Of a stretch of DNA of 32,490 nucleotides, positions 22,194 to 30,179 are shown piece by piece. The position numbers were made by a program, and so were the translations under genes. The stretch covers positions 1-32,490 of the forward strand of contig JALWTA010000002.1 in assembly GCA_027082955.1 (NCBI GenBank), given 5' to 3'. Below the pieces are notes generated by a model. That model saw nothing but the letters and a program-made list of their open reading frames with translations, searched no databases and was not told the origin of the DNA. Within the stretch, counting starts at the first letter, position 1. Each line of letters opens with the position of its first letter. The stretch comes from Sulfurovum sp. GTDB taxonomy: Bacteria > Campylobacterota > Campylobacteria > Campylobacterales > Sulfurovaceae.

Positions 22194-23185
22194 TGCTGCT
22201 CCTTGATGATGTGGTAGATATGCTTGTTTCTGCTGAGCTCCTCGCGCCGCCAGTAGGTACCTGTCAGCTCCTGCACAATGCGCTTGCCGCGCCGGTCTGT
22301 ACGCGGCATGCCCATCGCCTCTATCAGTTTGGACATACTCAGCCCCTGTGGTGCGTTCTTCAGCGCAAAGCATGCCGCCTCAGCCGCCTCTTTGTCTGTG
22401 CTGCTCAGCCCTGAGCTGATGGCATCATACGCCATCAGTCGCAGGGTTTTGGTGTCGACAGACCAGCGGCAGTCTTTGACCAGCCCTCTGGCATGTGTCA
22501 CCTTCAGATCGTAGTTGATGATGTTCTCCATCTTGCCGGTCTGCTTCATCTCATAGACATTGTCCGGCGTATTGGTAAAGACCGGGTTGCCTGAGATCGT
22601 CTTTTTGTTCTTGGTCGCATGGTGCAGCACGATCACAGTACCGCCAGCATCGCGTATGCGTACACAGTACTGCATGAAGCGTACCGACTGGTTTTTATTG
22701 TCTGTATCGACAAAGTCCTTGGTCGTATCGAGGAAAAACACCACACCCTCATACGCATGCCGCACCGCCCCCTGCGCGATCTGCGCAAGCTGCTCGATGG
22801 GATCGCACCCTATGGTACCGCGTGTGATGTAGTGTATCTTCTCCTCTTTGAGCAGCGTCTCATGCACATTCCGCTCCTTCAGTGTGGAGATGGAGTTATC
22901 CATATCGAGGTAATAGACGCCAATCACAGACTCAAGTACCGCTATGCTTGTTGCTATGCCGTACCCAAGCCATGTCTTCCCCTGTTTTGGCGGAGAGTAG
23001 ATCAGTGTGATCGACCCGCTAAATACAAAATCATCCACATATGCGACCTTATCCTCGATCTCAAAGTCTTCATGCGTCAGTACCTTCCCCTTTGCCCACT
23101 CGAACACAGCCGGCTGCTCTACCACTTCAGCTTCATAGACAGCCTCTTCTGTGGGGATCATCTCCTTCCTCTCGTATGCATTCAT
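22190..23185 (-). CDS. RepA-like hexameric helicase-type ATPase
   Basis: This 331-residue protein has a RecA-like/AAA_25 core with Walker A SPPKQGKT (64-71) after a short beta region (VDDFVFSGSITLIY), Walker B VVFFLDTTKDFVD, and the motif GGTVIVLHHATKNKKT, typical of RepA-like plasmid/phage ATPases. The C-terminus (EAAEAACFALKNAPQGLSMS, ...RRGKRIVQELTGTYWRRE) is a winged-helix DNA-binding domain. Such proteins load or drive replication forks. Mu itself uses host PriA/DnaB after transposition, so this is an unusual addition, beside a DUF721-like gene. Confidence 0.75.
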   Translation of the reverse strand: MNAYERKEMIPTEEAVYEAEVVEQPAVFEWAKGKVLTHEDFEIEDKVAYVDDFVFSGSITLIYSPPKQGKTWLGYGIATSIAVLESVIGVYYLDMDNSISTLKERNVHETLLKEEKIHYITRGTIGCDPIEQLAQIAQGAVRHAYEGVVFFLDTTKDFVDTDNKNQSVRFMQYCVRIRDAGGTVIVLHHATKNKKTISGNPVFTNTPDNVYEMKQTGKMENIINYDLKVTHARGLVKDCRWSVDTKTLRLMAYDAISSGLSSTDKEAAEAACFALKNAPQGLSMSKLIEAMGMPRTDRRGKRIVQELTGTYWRREELSRNKHIYHIIKEQQ

Positions 23186-23188
23186 CGC

Positions 23189-23644
23189 TTATCCTTCCTT
23201 CTCTCTTCGTATGTGCTCCCTGATCTGGCGAAACTTCGCAGCAAGCGTCGGATCGTTGCATTTGATCTCAAACGTACCTTCCGCCCTCTCATGATGTTTC
23301 TCTTCAACCGACTCTTTCTTTGGCGCTCTTGGCTTGCTCTTGGCGCTTATACGGCGAAAGAGGATCAAAGAAGGGCTCATCCCCTCCTCTTTATAGATTG
23401 TCCTCATACGCGCCAGTATGGACTCTTTGTCGCGCTCAAACTCCATCAGCACGGCGGGGTGGTAGAAGTAAAACACCAGCGTCTCCCCCTCTATCGCACC
23501 GTATAGCAGAAACTGCTGCAGCTTGAGCGGTAGCGCTTTGCTCAGTTTGTGTATCGCCTGTGCCTGTGCCAGCTTTGGCGATCGTGTCGCTTCCAAGCCT
23601 TCCATCATCTCATCGACCTCTTTTACAACTGCATTTGGTATCAT
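23189..23644 (-). CDS. DUF721/DciA-like protein, putative helicase partner
   Basis: This 151-residue protein has a central segment LPLKLQQFLLYGAIEGETLV followed by FYFYHPAVLMEFERDKESI and LILFRRISAK. The pattern is that of a short DUF721 domain, where DciA helps load the replicative helicase. The C-terminus is charged and partly disordered (KPRAPKKESVEEKHHERAE). It directly precedes the RepA-like ATPase (3-base gap), so the two may form a replication module. Similarity is moderate and needs profile confirmation. Confidence 0.5.
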   Translation of the reverse strand: MIPNAVVKEVDEMMEGLEATRSPKLAQAQAIHKLSKALPLKLQQFLLYGAIEGETLVFYFYHPAVLMEFERDKESILARMRTIYKEEGMSPSLILFRRISAKSKPRAPKKESVEEKHHERAEGTFEIKCNDPTLAAKFRQIREHIRREKEG

Positions 23645-23679
23645 CTCTTCCTCTCCTTCTTGTCTTGTATAGACTTAGC

Positions 23680-23701
23680 AAAGCCCCGCGTACGGGACTT
23701 T
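23680..23701 (-). promoter_or_regulatory. Intergenic hairpin between endolysin and DUF721-like genes
   Basis: On the minus strand a nine-pair stem (AAAGTCCCG / CGGGGCTTT, one G-U pair) closes a four-base TACG loop. No T-run follows, so it is more likely an mRNA processing or stability element, or a weak attenuator, than a terminator. Confidence 0.4.
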
Positions 23702-23717
23702 GTAAGCCTAAAACGGG

Positions 23718-24263
23718 TTATGCCACTCTTGTGCGGTACCAGCCAAAGATGAACTTCTCATCTTTGACCCTTCGCTCGGCAAGCTCAATATAAGATACTC
23801 CCTGCAGGTCGTTGAGCATCTTGAAGAGCACCTGTTCTCCCTCTTCGCCGCGTTTTTTTAGGTACTTTTTAAGAGCCTTGGTCGTCTTGGCTCCGATCAT
23901 GCCGTCAACAACTAGGTCTTTGTAGTCTTTTCCTCCACGGTTGAGCACATTGAGGCTGCGCTGCAGGAACTCTCCTGCGCGACTGTGCCCCATGTTGACC
24001 GACGTATCCGCCATCTCCTCCGCAATCAGCGGACTCAGTCTGGCAATATCGTCAAAACGTATGGGTTTTAGGTACCGCTTTTCGTAGATCTCAAACGCCA
24101 CCCATTTGGGCATCAGATGCATAGGCGCCTCATATCCGTTGGCTCTGGCGACTTTTTTGGTGATACCCCACATCGTCTCACCGCCGCTGTCGCTTGGGTC
24201 ATTGACATACCCACCCTCTTTTTTAATGATCGCATTGATGATCTTCTCTTTGAGTGTGCCCAT
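23718..24263 (-). CDS. Endolysin, GH108 N-acetylmuramidase
   Basis: This 181-residue protein has the GH108 signature at the N-terminus: IIKKEGGYVNDPSDSGGETM followed by WGITKKVARANG. Glu16 in the KEGGY motif is the expected catalytic acid. The C-terminal part (LVVDGMIGAKTTKALKKYLK ... FIFGWYRTRV) matches the peptidoglycan-binding domain usual in this family. It cuts glycan strands at lysis. No signal peptide is seen, so it depends on a holin. It lies in the leftward early/middle operon, far from the holin-like genes at 9939-10572. Confidence 0.9.
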   Translation of the reverse strand: MGTLKEKIINAIIKKEGGYVNDPSDSGGETMWGITKKVARANGYEAPMHLMPKWVAFEIYEKRYLKPIRFDDIARLSPLIAEEMADTSVNMGHSRAGEFLQRSLNVLNRGGKDYKDLVVDGMIGAKTTKALKKYLKKRGEEGEQVLFKMLNDLQGVSYIELAERRVKDEKFIFGWYRTRVA

Positions 24264-24265
24264 CC

Positions 24266-24892
24266 CTACTCTCCTATCGATGCAAAATCAAGCGAAACGT
24301 TGCGCCACTTCTCATTTACGTTGTCACGTTCATAGAAGCGTATGTAGCTTTTGCTGCCGACGATCTCTATCGCCGCATCAATCAGCGCCATCCCCTCAAC
24401 CCACAGCGGATGGTCGATCTTGTAGCTTTTGAGCGCAAATATCTTCTTTGAGTCGACTTTTCCTTTTTTATCCACCTCAAACGCCTTCATGATCAGTGTC
24501 CGTATCTGCGGATCGGCATCTTTTGTTAGTTCTTTCAAGTACTCGTCGATCTTCTCTTTTGCCAGACTCAGCTTCTCATCAAAGTCAACATGCTGCTGTA
24601 CTGCGATCTGCACTTTTCTGAGCCCGTCAAAGCTCTGCAGTGTGATGTTCCCCTTGGCGCCTTTGGCAACATCGAGACGATACTTTTCTCGCATCATCTC
24701 CATGTAGTCATCGATCTGCCCGATCACCTGCTTTTTGAAGCGTCGCATCAGTTCCACACCGTTCTGTGCCCTCTCGACTATGGCATACACAAGCTCGGTC
24801 TTGAGCTTCTCTTCATGCGGCACCAGGTCTCTGTGCACCTCCTCACCTCTCTTGTTCGTCCAAAACTCCATACTGTTCCACTCTTTTTTCAT
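24266..24892 (-). CDS. DUF3164 family protein
   Basis: The product has 208 residues from ATG 24892 (MKKEWNSMEFWTNKRGEEVH), after GAGGAG. The DUF3164 pattern is well conserved: AKGNITLQSFDGLRKVQIAV, HVDFDEKLSLAKEKIDEYLK, IRTLIMKAFEVDKKGKVDSK, and SKSYIRFYERDNVNEKWRNV. The family is nearly confined to Mu-like phages and lies between transposition and endolysin genes; its function is not known. Confidence 0.85.
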   Translation of the reverse strand: MKKEWNSMEFWTNKRGEEVHRDLVPHEEKLKTELVYAIVERAQNGVELMRRFKKQVIGQIDDYMEMMREKYRLDVAKGAKGNITLQSFDGLRKVQIAVQQHVDFDEKLSLAKEKIDEYLKELTKDADPQIRTLIMKAFEVDKKGKVDSKKIFALKSYKIDHPLWVEGMALIDAAIEIVGSKSYIRFYERDNVNEKWRNVSLDFASIGE

Positions 24893-24893
24893 T

Positions 24894-25646
24894 TCACACT
24901 CTCCTCTCAAAACTCTCAAGACTGTCATACACAGCCAGTTTGCCGCGCATATAGGCAATCTGCACAGCATCTCTCATATCCATTTTCGTATAGGTTTTCT
25001 CTTCATGCATCCTCACCATCTCCTCTCTTTGCGCCTTCTCCATTCTTTGAATACCGGGGAACAGCTCCTGCATCACTGCATCAAGGTCAAACCCCGCAAT
25101 GTCTTTTTTAGTATCTGTATTTCCGGCGGTAGATTTTTCTCCTTTTCCAGTCTTTGAATCACTACACGCCTCATCACGATTGTCTTTCGTCTTATCTGTG
25201 CTATCAGCCTCCAGTAGTGCCGGTTTTGCCGGCTCTTCCTGTACCGCATCACTATCCGGTGTTTCTGTTTTGGGTGCAACTCGCTCCTCCCTGTCGTCAA
25301 TTTTCTTTTTATACATCTTTACTTCAGACTCGCGAAGCAGATCTGCCTCATAGAAAGAGAGTTCTCCTTTCTCCACAAGCACAGCAACCTCTCCCTCTTC
25401 TTTGTCAAGATAAAACGCTGCCTCTTCTATCGTCCACAGTCTCGGTTTTCTGCCGCGTTTTTTCGGCACATCACCACGCGCCTCACCAATAAAGTCAAGC
25501 ACTGACCGCTCACTGACTCCCGGAAGTCCTCCCTCTCTGTCCACAACCTCAAGCGCACCGCTCTTCATGAGACGTTTGACCTCCTCTTGTGTCGTATTGA
25601 TCTTCTCTGCCGCCGCCAAAACACTCATCACCTTGATGTTATCCAT
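24894..25646 (-). CDS. Protein with two MerR/excisionase-like HTH segments
   Basis: This 250-residue protein has two short HTH-like units: MSVLAAAEKINTTQEEVKRL (about 7-60) and LWTIEEAAFYLDKEEGEVAV (about 70-105), separated by KKRGRKPR, an AT-hook-like basic patch. A long acidic disordered linker (about 118-185) and a C-terminal helix (EKAQREEMVRMHEEKTYTKM) follow. It may bind DNA at two sites. It overlaps the 33-residue gene upstream. The specific role is unknown. Confidence 0.6.
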   Translation of the reverse strand: MDNIKVMSVLAAAEKINTTQEEVKRLMKSGALEVVDREGGLPGVSERSVLDFIGEARGDVPKKRGRKPRLWTIEEAAFYLDKEEGEVAVLVEKGELSFYEADLLRESEVKMYKKKIDDREERVAPKTETPDSDAVQEEPAKPALLEADSTDKTKDNRDEACSDSKTGKGEKSTAGNTDTKKDIAGFDLDAVMQELFPGIQRMEKAQREEMVRMHEEKTYTKMDMRDAVQIAYMRGKLAVYDSLESFERRV

Positions 25647-25740
25647 GTCTCACTCCTTTATAGCTTTTTATAAACAGCACAAACTCCTGATGGGTCTGTA
25701 CACCGTACCGGATTGCCAGTTCTATCATTGTTTTTGTCAT
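25639..25740 (-). CDS. Very small protein, translationally coupled
   Basis: This 33-residue frame (MTKTMIELAIRYGVQTHQEF...) has AGGAG ahead of ATG 25740, overlaps the stop of the Cys-rich gene (ATGA) and runs into the start of the HTH gene at 25646. It carries the ribosome site of that gene, so it may act as a coupling leader. Confidence 0.5.
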   Translation of the reverse strand: MTKTMIELAIRYGVQTHQEFVLFIKSYKGVRHG

Positions 25741-25967
25741 ACCTCTCTCCTTTTCAAAAAGTAGTCACATTTTGGTGCAGTCGCACTCAGGTTGCCCTCT
25801 CTCATCTTTGCCTTGCACCACCCCTCTTCGACCTGCCACTCGCCAAGCATGCTGTGCCAGCCGTACAGCTCGCACCCTCCACACATCGACGCATCGACAC
25901 CAAGCCCCATAAGCTCCTCAAACTTCGGTTTTGGCAACACATGGTCGCATCCGACATTACCACACAT
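25737..25967 (-). CDS. Small Cys-rich, probably zinc-binding protein
   Basis: This 76-residue protein has six Cys residues (2, 7, 29, 32, 51 and 67), including CGNVGC at the start and MCGGCELYGW. They probably bind one or more metal ions. Its start overlaps the end of the small membrane protein gene. Function is unknown; it is in the early operon with other small regulators. Confidence 0.65.
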   Translation of the reverse strand: MCGNVGCDHVLPKPKFEELMGLGVDASMCGGCELYGWHSMLGEWQVEEGWCKAKMREGNLSATAPKCDYFLKRREV

Positions 25968-26091
25968 CTTTCATTCTCCTTTTCCATGATTTTTCACGCC
26001 TGTACCACTCTCTGATCTCTCTGATCTCATCAGCAATCAACATCCATACCACTGCACCTACAGCCAGATATACAAACCATTCACCCTGCAT
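25957..26091 (-). CDS. Small single-pass membrane protein
   Basis: The product has 44 residues from ATG 26091 (MQGEWFVYLAVGAVVWMLIA), after AAAGGAG. One transmembrane helix (about 5-20) is followed by a highly basic/acidic tail (REIREWYRREKSWKRRMK). It could be a superinfection or host-takeover factor, but only membrane topology is visible. Confidence 0.6.
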   Translation of the reverse strand: MQGEWFVYLAVGAVVWMLIADEIREIREWYRREKSWKRRMKDVW

Positions 26092-26659
26092 GTTCACTCC
26101 TTTCCAACGCATACACAGGCACACCGCCCTCTTTCCCTGTCTCAATGACGCGCCCCTCCTGCTGCATCTTCATCAGCACAAAGGCAAAACGCCCGGGCGA
26201 TATCCCCGATCGCTCATTGAGTACAAGCAGTGTCAACCCCTCCGGCTCTGACGCAAGCAGCTGCTCTATGCGCCCCATGTCATACGCCACAGGATCGATC
26301 TTGCGCATTGGGCTTGGTTTGGTCACTGTCACGGGAAGCTTCATGGCGCCGTCTTTAAGTTGCAGCTTCATCTCATTGCGGTCAAAGAGCCTCCGCTGCT
26401 TCTCTATCCACACAGGGCACAAAATGCCGGTGTTCTTCACCAGACCGTAGCTTCGCTCTGTAAACCGGCGCGGTACCTTTCCTCCGATCTTCCGCGCACG
26501 GATGTACCCCGCACGCTCCAACTGCCCGAAGTACTTTCTCAGACTCTCTGTCCCCATATCTGTCAGCGGCAGCAGGTCTTCTACTTTGAAAATGCGGTTG
26601 CGACGCATATACTCCCACACATACTGCCGCTCACTCTTTTTGCGCTTAAATCGATTCAT
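26081..26659 (-). CDS. Winged-helix DNA-binding protein
   Basis: This 192-residue protein has an N-terminal winged helix (RQYVWEYMRRNRIFKVEDLL, then TDMGTESLRKYFGQLERAGY and IRARKIGGKVPRRF). A second one lies near the C-terminus (RIEQLLASEPEGLTLLVLNE ... GRFAFVLMKMQQEGRVIETG). It overlaps the end of muB. It may be an accessory early regulator. Confidence 0.7.
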   Translation of the reverse strand: MNRFKRKKSERQYVWEYMRRNRIFKVEDLLPLTDMGTESLRKYFGQLERAGYIRARKIGGKVPRRFTERSYGLVKNTGILCPVWIEKQRRLFDRNEMKLQLKDGAMKLPVTVTKPSPMRKIDPVAYDMGRIEQLLASEPEGLTLLVLNERSGISPGRFAFVLMKMQQEGRVIETGKEGGVPVYALERSEHAG

Positions 26660-27386
26660 GCCGTTTCTTCTCCACGTTGCTGAGCTTGTAGGTCTTCATG
26701 TCCACCTCATAGATGCCGTTTGTCTCACACCAAAGCTCCAGCTGCTTGAGCAGCACTTTTATCGCTCTGATACTTTTGAATTTTCCGTGCAGGTACGTCC
26801 GCAGATCCTCTTTGATCACGATCGGCTCAAACCGATCCCCCTCCCCGATACCGCACAGGTTGATGAACTGGTCTATGTCGTCTTTGGGCGTATCGGTAAA
26901 GTATGTCTTTTTCACGATCCTGTCATAAAAGTGCCTGTGCCGCTGCAGCCGTGCGTCACACTGCCCCATGCCCACAAGCAGCAGCGGTACCTGTGCCTGG
27001 TCGTGCAGATCGCGAAAACTCTCCAGTATCCCTATCTTGCCTCCTACCAGTGCCCTGTCTATCTCATCGACGATGAGTGGCCGCGGGTTTTCTATGAGAC
27101 TCTCGATGATCCGCTGCACCACCTCCGCTGTTGACCCTTTGGTGTGCACGCCCAGTGCCTCCGCCACCGCTGTCATCGCAGACGCGGGCGTCCAGCTCTC
27201 CAGCACACGCACCAAGACCCCGTCAAACTCTTTGGTCAGCCGCTCCAGTGCCGTGGTTTTGCCCACACCGGGGTTCCCATACCCAAGACCGATGCGCTCC
27301 GGGTTCCCCTCCATGTCCACCAGGGTTGACAACAGCTCGAACATTGCTGTATAATTCTTCGTCTTCACAAACGCACGTTTACTCAT
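26646..27386 (-). CDS. MuB-like transposition target-selector ATPase
   Basis: This 246-residue AAA+ ATPase has Walker A GNPGVGKT (37-44), Walker B PLIVDEID (103-110), sensor-1-like PLLLVGMG and an arginine-rich HRHFYDRIVKK. It is shorter than Mu B (312) and lacks the long N-terminal part. It should bind target DNA as filaments and stimulate the transposase. It follows muA after a 149-base gap with two hairpins. Confidence 0.9.
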   Translation of the reverse strand: MSKRAFVKTKNYTAMFELLSTLVDMEGNPERIGLGYGNPGVGKTTALERLTKEFDGVLVRVLESWTPASAMTAVAEALGVHTKGSTAEVVQRIIESLIENPRPLIVDEIDRALVGGKIGILESFRDLHDQAQVPLLLVGMGQCDARLQRHRHFYDRIVKKTYFTDTPKDDIDQFINLCGIGEGDRFEPIVIKEDLRTYLHGKFKSIRAIKVLLKQLELWCETNGIYEVDMKTYKLSNVEKKRHESI

Positions 27387-27410
27387 GTTTATCCTTTTAA
27401 AAATGTTTTA

Positions 27411-27451
27411 GTCTTTCGCTCAAAAGACTTGAACGAAGGGTGAAGACACCC
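27411..27451 (-). promoter_or_regulatory. Two hairpins between muA and muB
   Basis: On the minus strand a seven-pair hairpin AGGGGTG-TCTT-CACCCTT (near 27452-27437) is followed by AGTCTTT...AAAGACT (27430-27411), then an A-rich stretch and the muB ribosome site. The arrangement suggests control of the transposase/target-selector ratio by attenuation or mRNA processing. Confidence 0.45.
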
Positions 27452-27464
27452 CTCTATCAAATCT

Positions 27465-27536
27465 TCACAAATCACTCGCGATCATATATATGGCGATGAT
27501 TAAAAACAGATATGCTATATCTTCAATATGCTCCAT
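27465..27536 (-). CDS. Possible 23-residue membrane peptide after muA
   Basis: The ATG at 27536 overlaps the muA stop (TGATG) and gives MEHIEDIAYLFLIIAIYMIA followed by three residues, a single hydrophobic helix. It has no ribosome site of its own but could be translated by coupling. Its shortness means it may not be real. Confidence 0.3.
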   Translation of the reverse strand: MEHIEDIAYLFLIIAIYMIASDL

Positions 27537-29548
27537 CACCCAGCCTTTCTCTTCTCATACTCCTCGACAGCCATCTGCCAAAGCCCCTCATGTTTTTCTG
27601 CCAGCCGCTCTGTGCTCTCATCGACCATATCGTTCTCCAGATCCCACGCAAACCGCTCGCTCACGCTACCAAAGATCGGTCTGCCGTTGATGGTCACACT
27701 CTCTTTGCTCTCGTCTGTAACCTCCTGCTGCTCTTCTGGCTCCAGTGCGCTCTCTTCGGCAAGCGATGAGGCGACATTGCCAATGAGCTCGCTCTTCATC
27801 TCCACGCCGACGGTCAGCTCCTCCGCCTGTGTCGCCACATCTTCCACCAGCAGCCGGTACCGCTCAGGTGCCTCTCTGCGCAGTTCGTTGAGTTCTCTGA
27901 TGATCTTCTCGCTCTTTTTGTCAAAGAACCGGCTCGCCATGTACTCCGCCCTGCTCTTGCCGATGTGTTCCGCACTCTCGGCACGGCACAGGAAGTTCAT
28001 CTCAAGGTCATAGATGTACAGATACCCAAGTTCATCATCACTCAGCATCCACACACTCTCTCCAACCCTGTCATAAAAGAGGTCATGCCAGTAGCTGATC
28101 TTCTTCCACGTCACACCCTTTTTGGTGATCCGCTTCTTCTCACTCAGCCCTACCAGCACATCAAGCACACGCGTATCGCTGATGGTACGCACCGGAATGG
28201 CACACTCGCTCCACCGCTCTATCGGCGTCTGACGTATGCCTCTGTGGAACTTCTGCTCATACCGCTTGATCCACCGGTCTATGTACAGCTCCAGCTCATC
28301 GCGCGTCAGCGTCGTTGGGATGTACAGGTCAAGCTCTTTCTGCTTGCGTGCCAGCTTCTTCGCTGCTGCGTTGCCCACTCTGAGCACCTCTTTGGCACGT
28401 TTCCGTGCCTCCAGCTTCTTCTCGTAGGTCGCACGGTCATCGATGCGTTTTCGCTCTTCGACATCATGCCCCACATACCCGGGCAGCTCCTCGAACAGAT
28501 CCCGCGTCAGCGTCCCGAAAAACCGCTCTATGTGCGGCTTTTGCCATCCGCTGTAGGGTGCGGTGAACTGCTGCTCTATCTTCAGACGCGCACAGGTGTA
28601 CTCAAACGCAAGGCTCTTGTACTCCCGCCCGTTGTCCAGCCGCACCTTCTCTGGCACGCCAAGCTTCTGTATCCCTTTTTTGAACACTTTGGCAAGCGCT
28701 GAACTGTTCGCTGTCGGTGTCACCACCACGATCACCCGCCGGCTGTACACATCTATGGCAGCACTCAGCTGGTACCGCACCCCGTCTGCACACATCACAT
28801 CCGCAGGCGTACCGTCCATCTCCCAGATGGCGTTGTTGTACGGTGCGCTCTCACTGGCGCTCCCCGGTGCCGGACGCAGTTTGTTGTTCGCCTCCTGCGG
28901 ACTGCGTGCCAGCGTGGTTTCGAGGATGTTCTCCTCCTTGTACCGCTTGATCATCCGCGACACCGTCGCATAGCTCAGGCACCCTTTGCCAAACTCCTCC
29001 TCAAGGTACATGTGTATCTTCGTCAGACTTCTGTCAGGGTTCTCCAGAAACAGCCGCGCCACAAACGCATACTGCTCATCCGTATAGCTGCGGTTGCTGC
29101 TGTTCTTGCCCCGCAGATCAAGCAGATGCTCCAGCGCCACCTCGCCGTTCTCTTCACACTTTCTTACGATGTCAAGCCAGCGAAACAGCTTCCCTTTGCT
29201 CGGCTTGATCTCCCGGTACTTGTACTCCACCCGCTCCAAAAACTTCTTCCAGCTCTCGCCGCTTGGACGGTTGCGGTACAGCCGCACCAGTGCCAGCCGC
29301 TTGCTTGCAAGACGCTGCTGCTCCTCACTTGCACGCCGCCATGCCGCGCTCAGTTCCGTATCGCTGGTATCGACCACCTCGGCAAAGATCTCTTCGTACT
29401 GATAGTTCCCAGAGATCTTCTCAAACTTGAAATAGCGATCATTCAACTTGATGCTGTCTCTTCCTGCTTCCGTAGCCTCTTTTGTCTTTCTTCTTATCTG
29501 CTTATAGTTTATGTTTAGGATTGTTGCCAGATCATTAGTTGTTATCAT
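27536..29548 (-). CDS. MuA-like DDE transposase
   Basis: This 670-residue protein is close in size to Mu A (663). It has an N-terminal helix-turn-helix (TTNDLATILNINYKQIRRKT), middle DNA-binding helices, and a catalytic rve-type domain with Asp245 (IWEMDGTP), Asp305 (VRLDNG) and Glu341 (PHIERFFG). A 35-residue spacing between the second Asp and Glu gives DD35E, shorter than the 55 of Mu A and like TnsB-type enzymes. The C-terminal basic part would carry the MuB contact. It cuts and joins phage ends for integration and replication. The start overlaps the Ner-like gene by 14 bases. Confidence 0.95.
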   Translation of the reverse strand: MITTNDLATILNINYKQIRRKTKEATEAGRDSIKLNDRYFKFEKISGNYQYEEIFAEVVDTSDTELSAAWRRASEEQQRLASKRLALVRLYRNRPSGESWKKFLERVEYKYREIKPSKGKLFRWLDIVRKCEENGEVALEHLLDLRGKNSSNRSYTDEQYAFVARLFLENPDRSLTKIHMYLEEEFGKGCLSYATVSRMIKRYKEENILETTLARSPQEANNKLRPAPGSASESAPYNNAIWEMDGTPADVMCADGVRYQLSAAIDVYSRRVIVVVTPTANSSALAKVFKKGIQKLGVPEKVRLDNGREYKSLAFEYTCARLKIEQQFTAPYSGWQKPHIERFFGTLTRDLFEELPGYVGHDVEERKRIDDRATYEKKLEARKRAKEVLRVGNAAAKKLARKQKELDLYIPTTLTRDELELYIDRWIKRYEQKFHRGIRQTPIERWSECAIPVRTISDTRVLDVLVGLSEKKRITKKGVTWKKISYWHDLFYDRVGESVWMLSDDELGYLYIYDLEMNFLCRAESAEHIGKSRAEYMASRFFDKKSEKIIRELNELRREAPERYRLLVEDVATQAEELTVGVEMKSELIGNVASSLAEESALEPEEQQEVTDESKESVTINGRPIFGSVSERFAWDLENDMVDESTERLAEKHEGLWQMAVEEYEKRKAG

Positions 29549-29777
29549 CTTTCACCTCCCACGGCAGCGCACCGATCCACACACCGTCTTTTTTCAGCTG
29601 TGCGTACACCTTTCTGGTCTCTCCGCGCTGGGTTCTGCGTGTCCCTGCCGTATCTTCTCTCTCCGAGAGCACATTGCTCAGTATCACACGGCTCAGCCCA
29701 TGCGCCCTGGCATACTTCACCACCCCGAACCCTTTTGCATCAAACCGCTCACGCAGCGTTTTTCCTCTTACTTTCAC
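29535..29777 (-). CDS. Ner-like / BcepMu gp16-family HTH regulator
   Basis: The product has 80 residues from GTG 29777, which follows AGGAGG; the upstream ATG at 29918 would read through the promoter region. The pattern RERFDAKGFGVVKYARAHGL followed by SRVILSNVLSERED is a Ner/BcepMu-gp16-type helix-turn-helix, and the end ...KVYAQLKKDGVWIGALPWEV is typical of the latter family. It sits directly upstream of muA and should damp early transcription, probably through the palindrome at 29833-29860. Confidence 0.75.
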   Translation of the reverse strand: MKVRGKTLRERFDAKGFGVVKYARAHGLSRVILSNVLSEREDTAGTRRTQRGETRKVYAQLKKDGVWIGALPWEVKDDNN

Positions 29778-29822
29778 AAAACCTCCTTTTATCACAAATC
29801 CACACCGATGACCCCTCTGTGC

Positions 29823-29860
29823 TATAATGCAACATGGCTGCCACACACAAGTCAGCCATG
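29823..29860. promoter_or_regulatory. Divergent promoter with palindromic operator
   Basis: TATAAT (29823-29828) reads as ATTATA on the other strand, so it can serve as -10 in both directions: plus toward the 29904 gene and minus toward ner-muA (with TTGTGT about 18 bases away). An 8-bp perfect inverted repeat CATGGCTG/CAGCCATG (29833-29840 and 29853-29860) lies at the plus-strand start point and in the minus-strand spacer. It is a likely Ner or repressor site. Confidence 0.5.
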
Positions 29861-29903
29861 ACACCAAAACACAAACCCACCAAAGCACAAAGGAGCCACC
29901 GCT

Positions 29904-30179
29904 ATGGATGAAAGACAATTAACACTCAAAGAACTTCAGGAAGAACTCTACCTCTGTCACAGCAGAGAAAGAGTCCTTTATGAAGAAATAGAAAACCTCT
30001 ACACCAAATACTACGCATTGCACGAACTTCTTTTAAAACAAAGTCCTCACACCACACAGCAGGACATAAACGCTCTACAGGAGGAGAAAGAGGACAAAGA
30101 AGAAGAGTTGTACGCACGTACACGCAAAGGTAAAATCTTTGAAGACCTATACGACCAAAGACCCATGCGGCTTGGGTAA
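29904..30179 (+). CDS. Cassette 1 plus-strand coiled-coil protein
   Basis: This 91-residue, charged, helical protein (MDERQLTLKELQEELYLCHS...) starts after AAAGGAGCCACCGCT. It shares the EIENLYTK motif and the leader sequence AAAGGAGCCA...CTATGGA with the 30856 gene, so the two are paralogues. Its 3' end overlaps the oppositely oriented 30147 gene by 33 bases. It is transcribed against the phage early direction. Function is unknown. Confidence 0.65.
   Translation: MDERQLTLKELQEELYLCHSRERVLYEEIENLYTKYYALHELLLKQSPHTTQQDINALQEEKEDKEEELYARTRKGKIFEDLYDQRPMRLG

Noticed and set aside
22619-23506. 295-codon plus-strand frame opposite the RepA-like and DUF721-like genes
   Set aside because: Shadow of two well-supported minus-strand genes; crosses their boundary and lacks protein-like composition.
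27965-28702. 245-codon plus-strand frame inside the transposase gene
   Set aside because: Lies opposite the catalytic domain of a clear MuA homologue and has no start signal.
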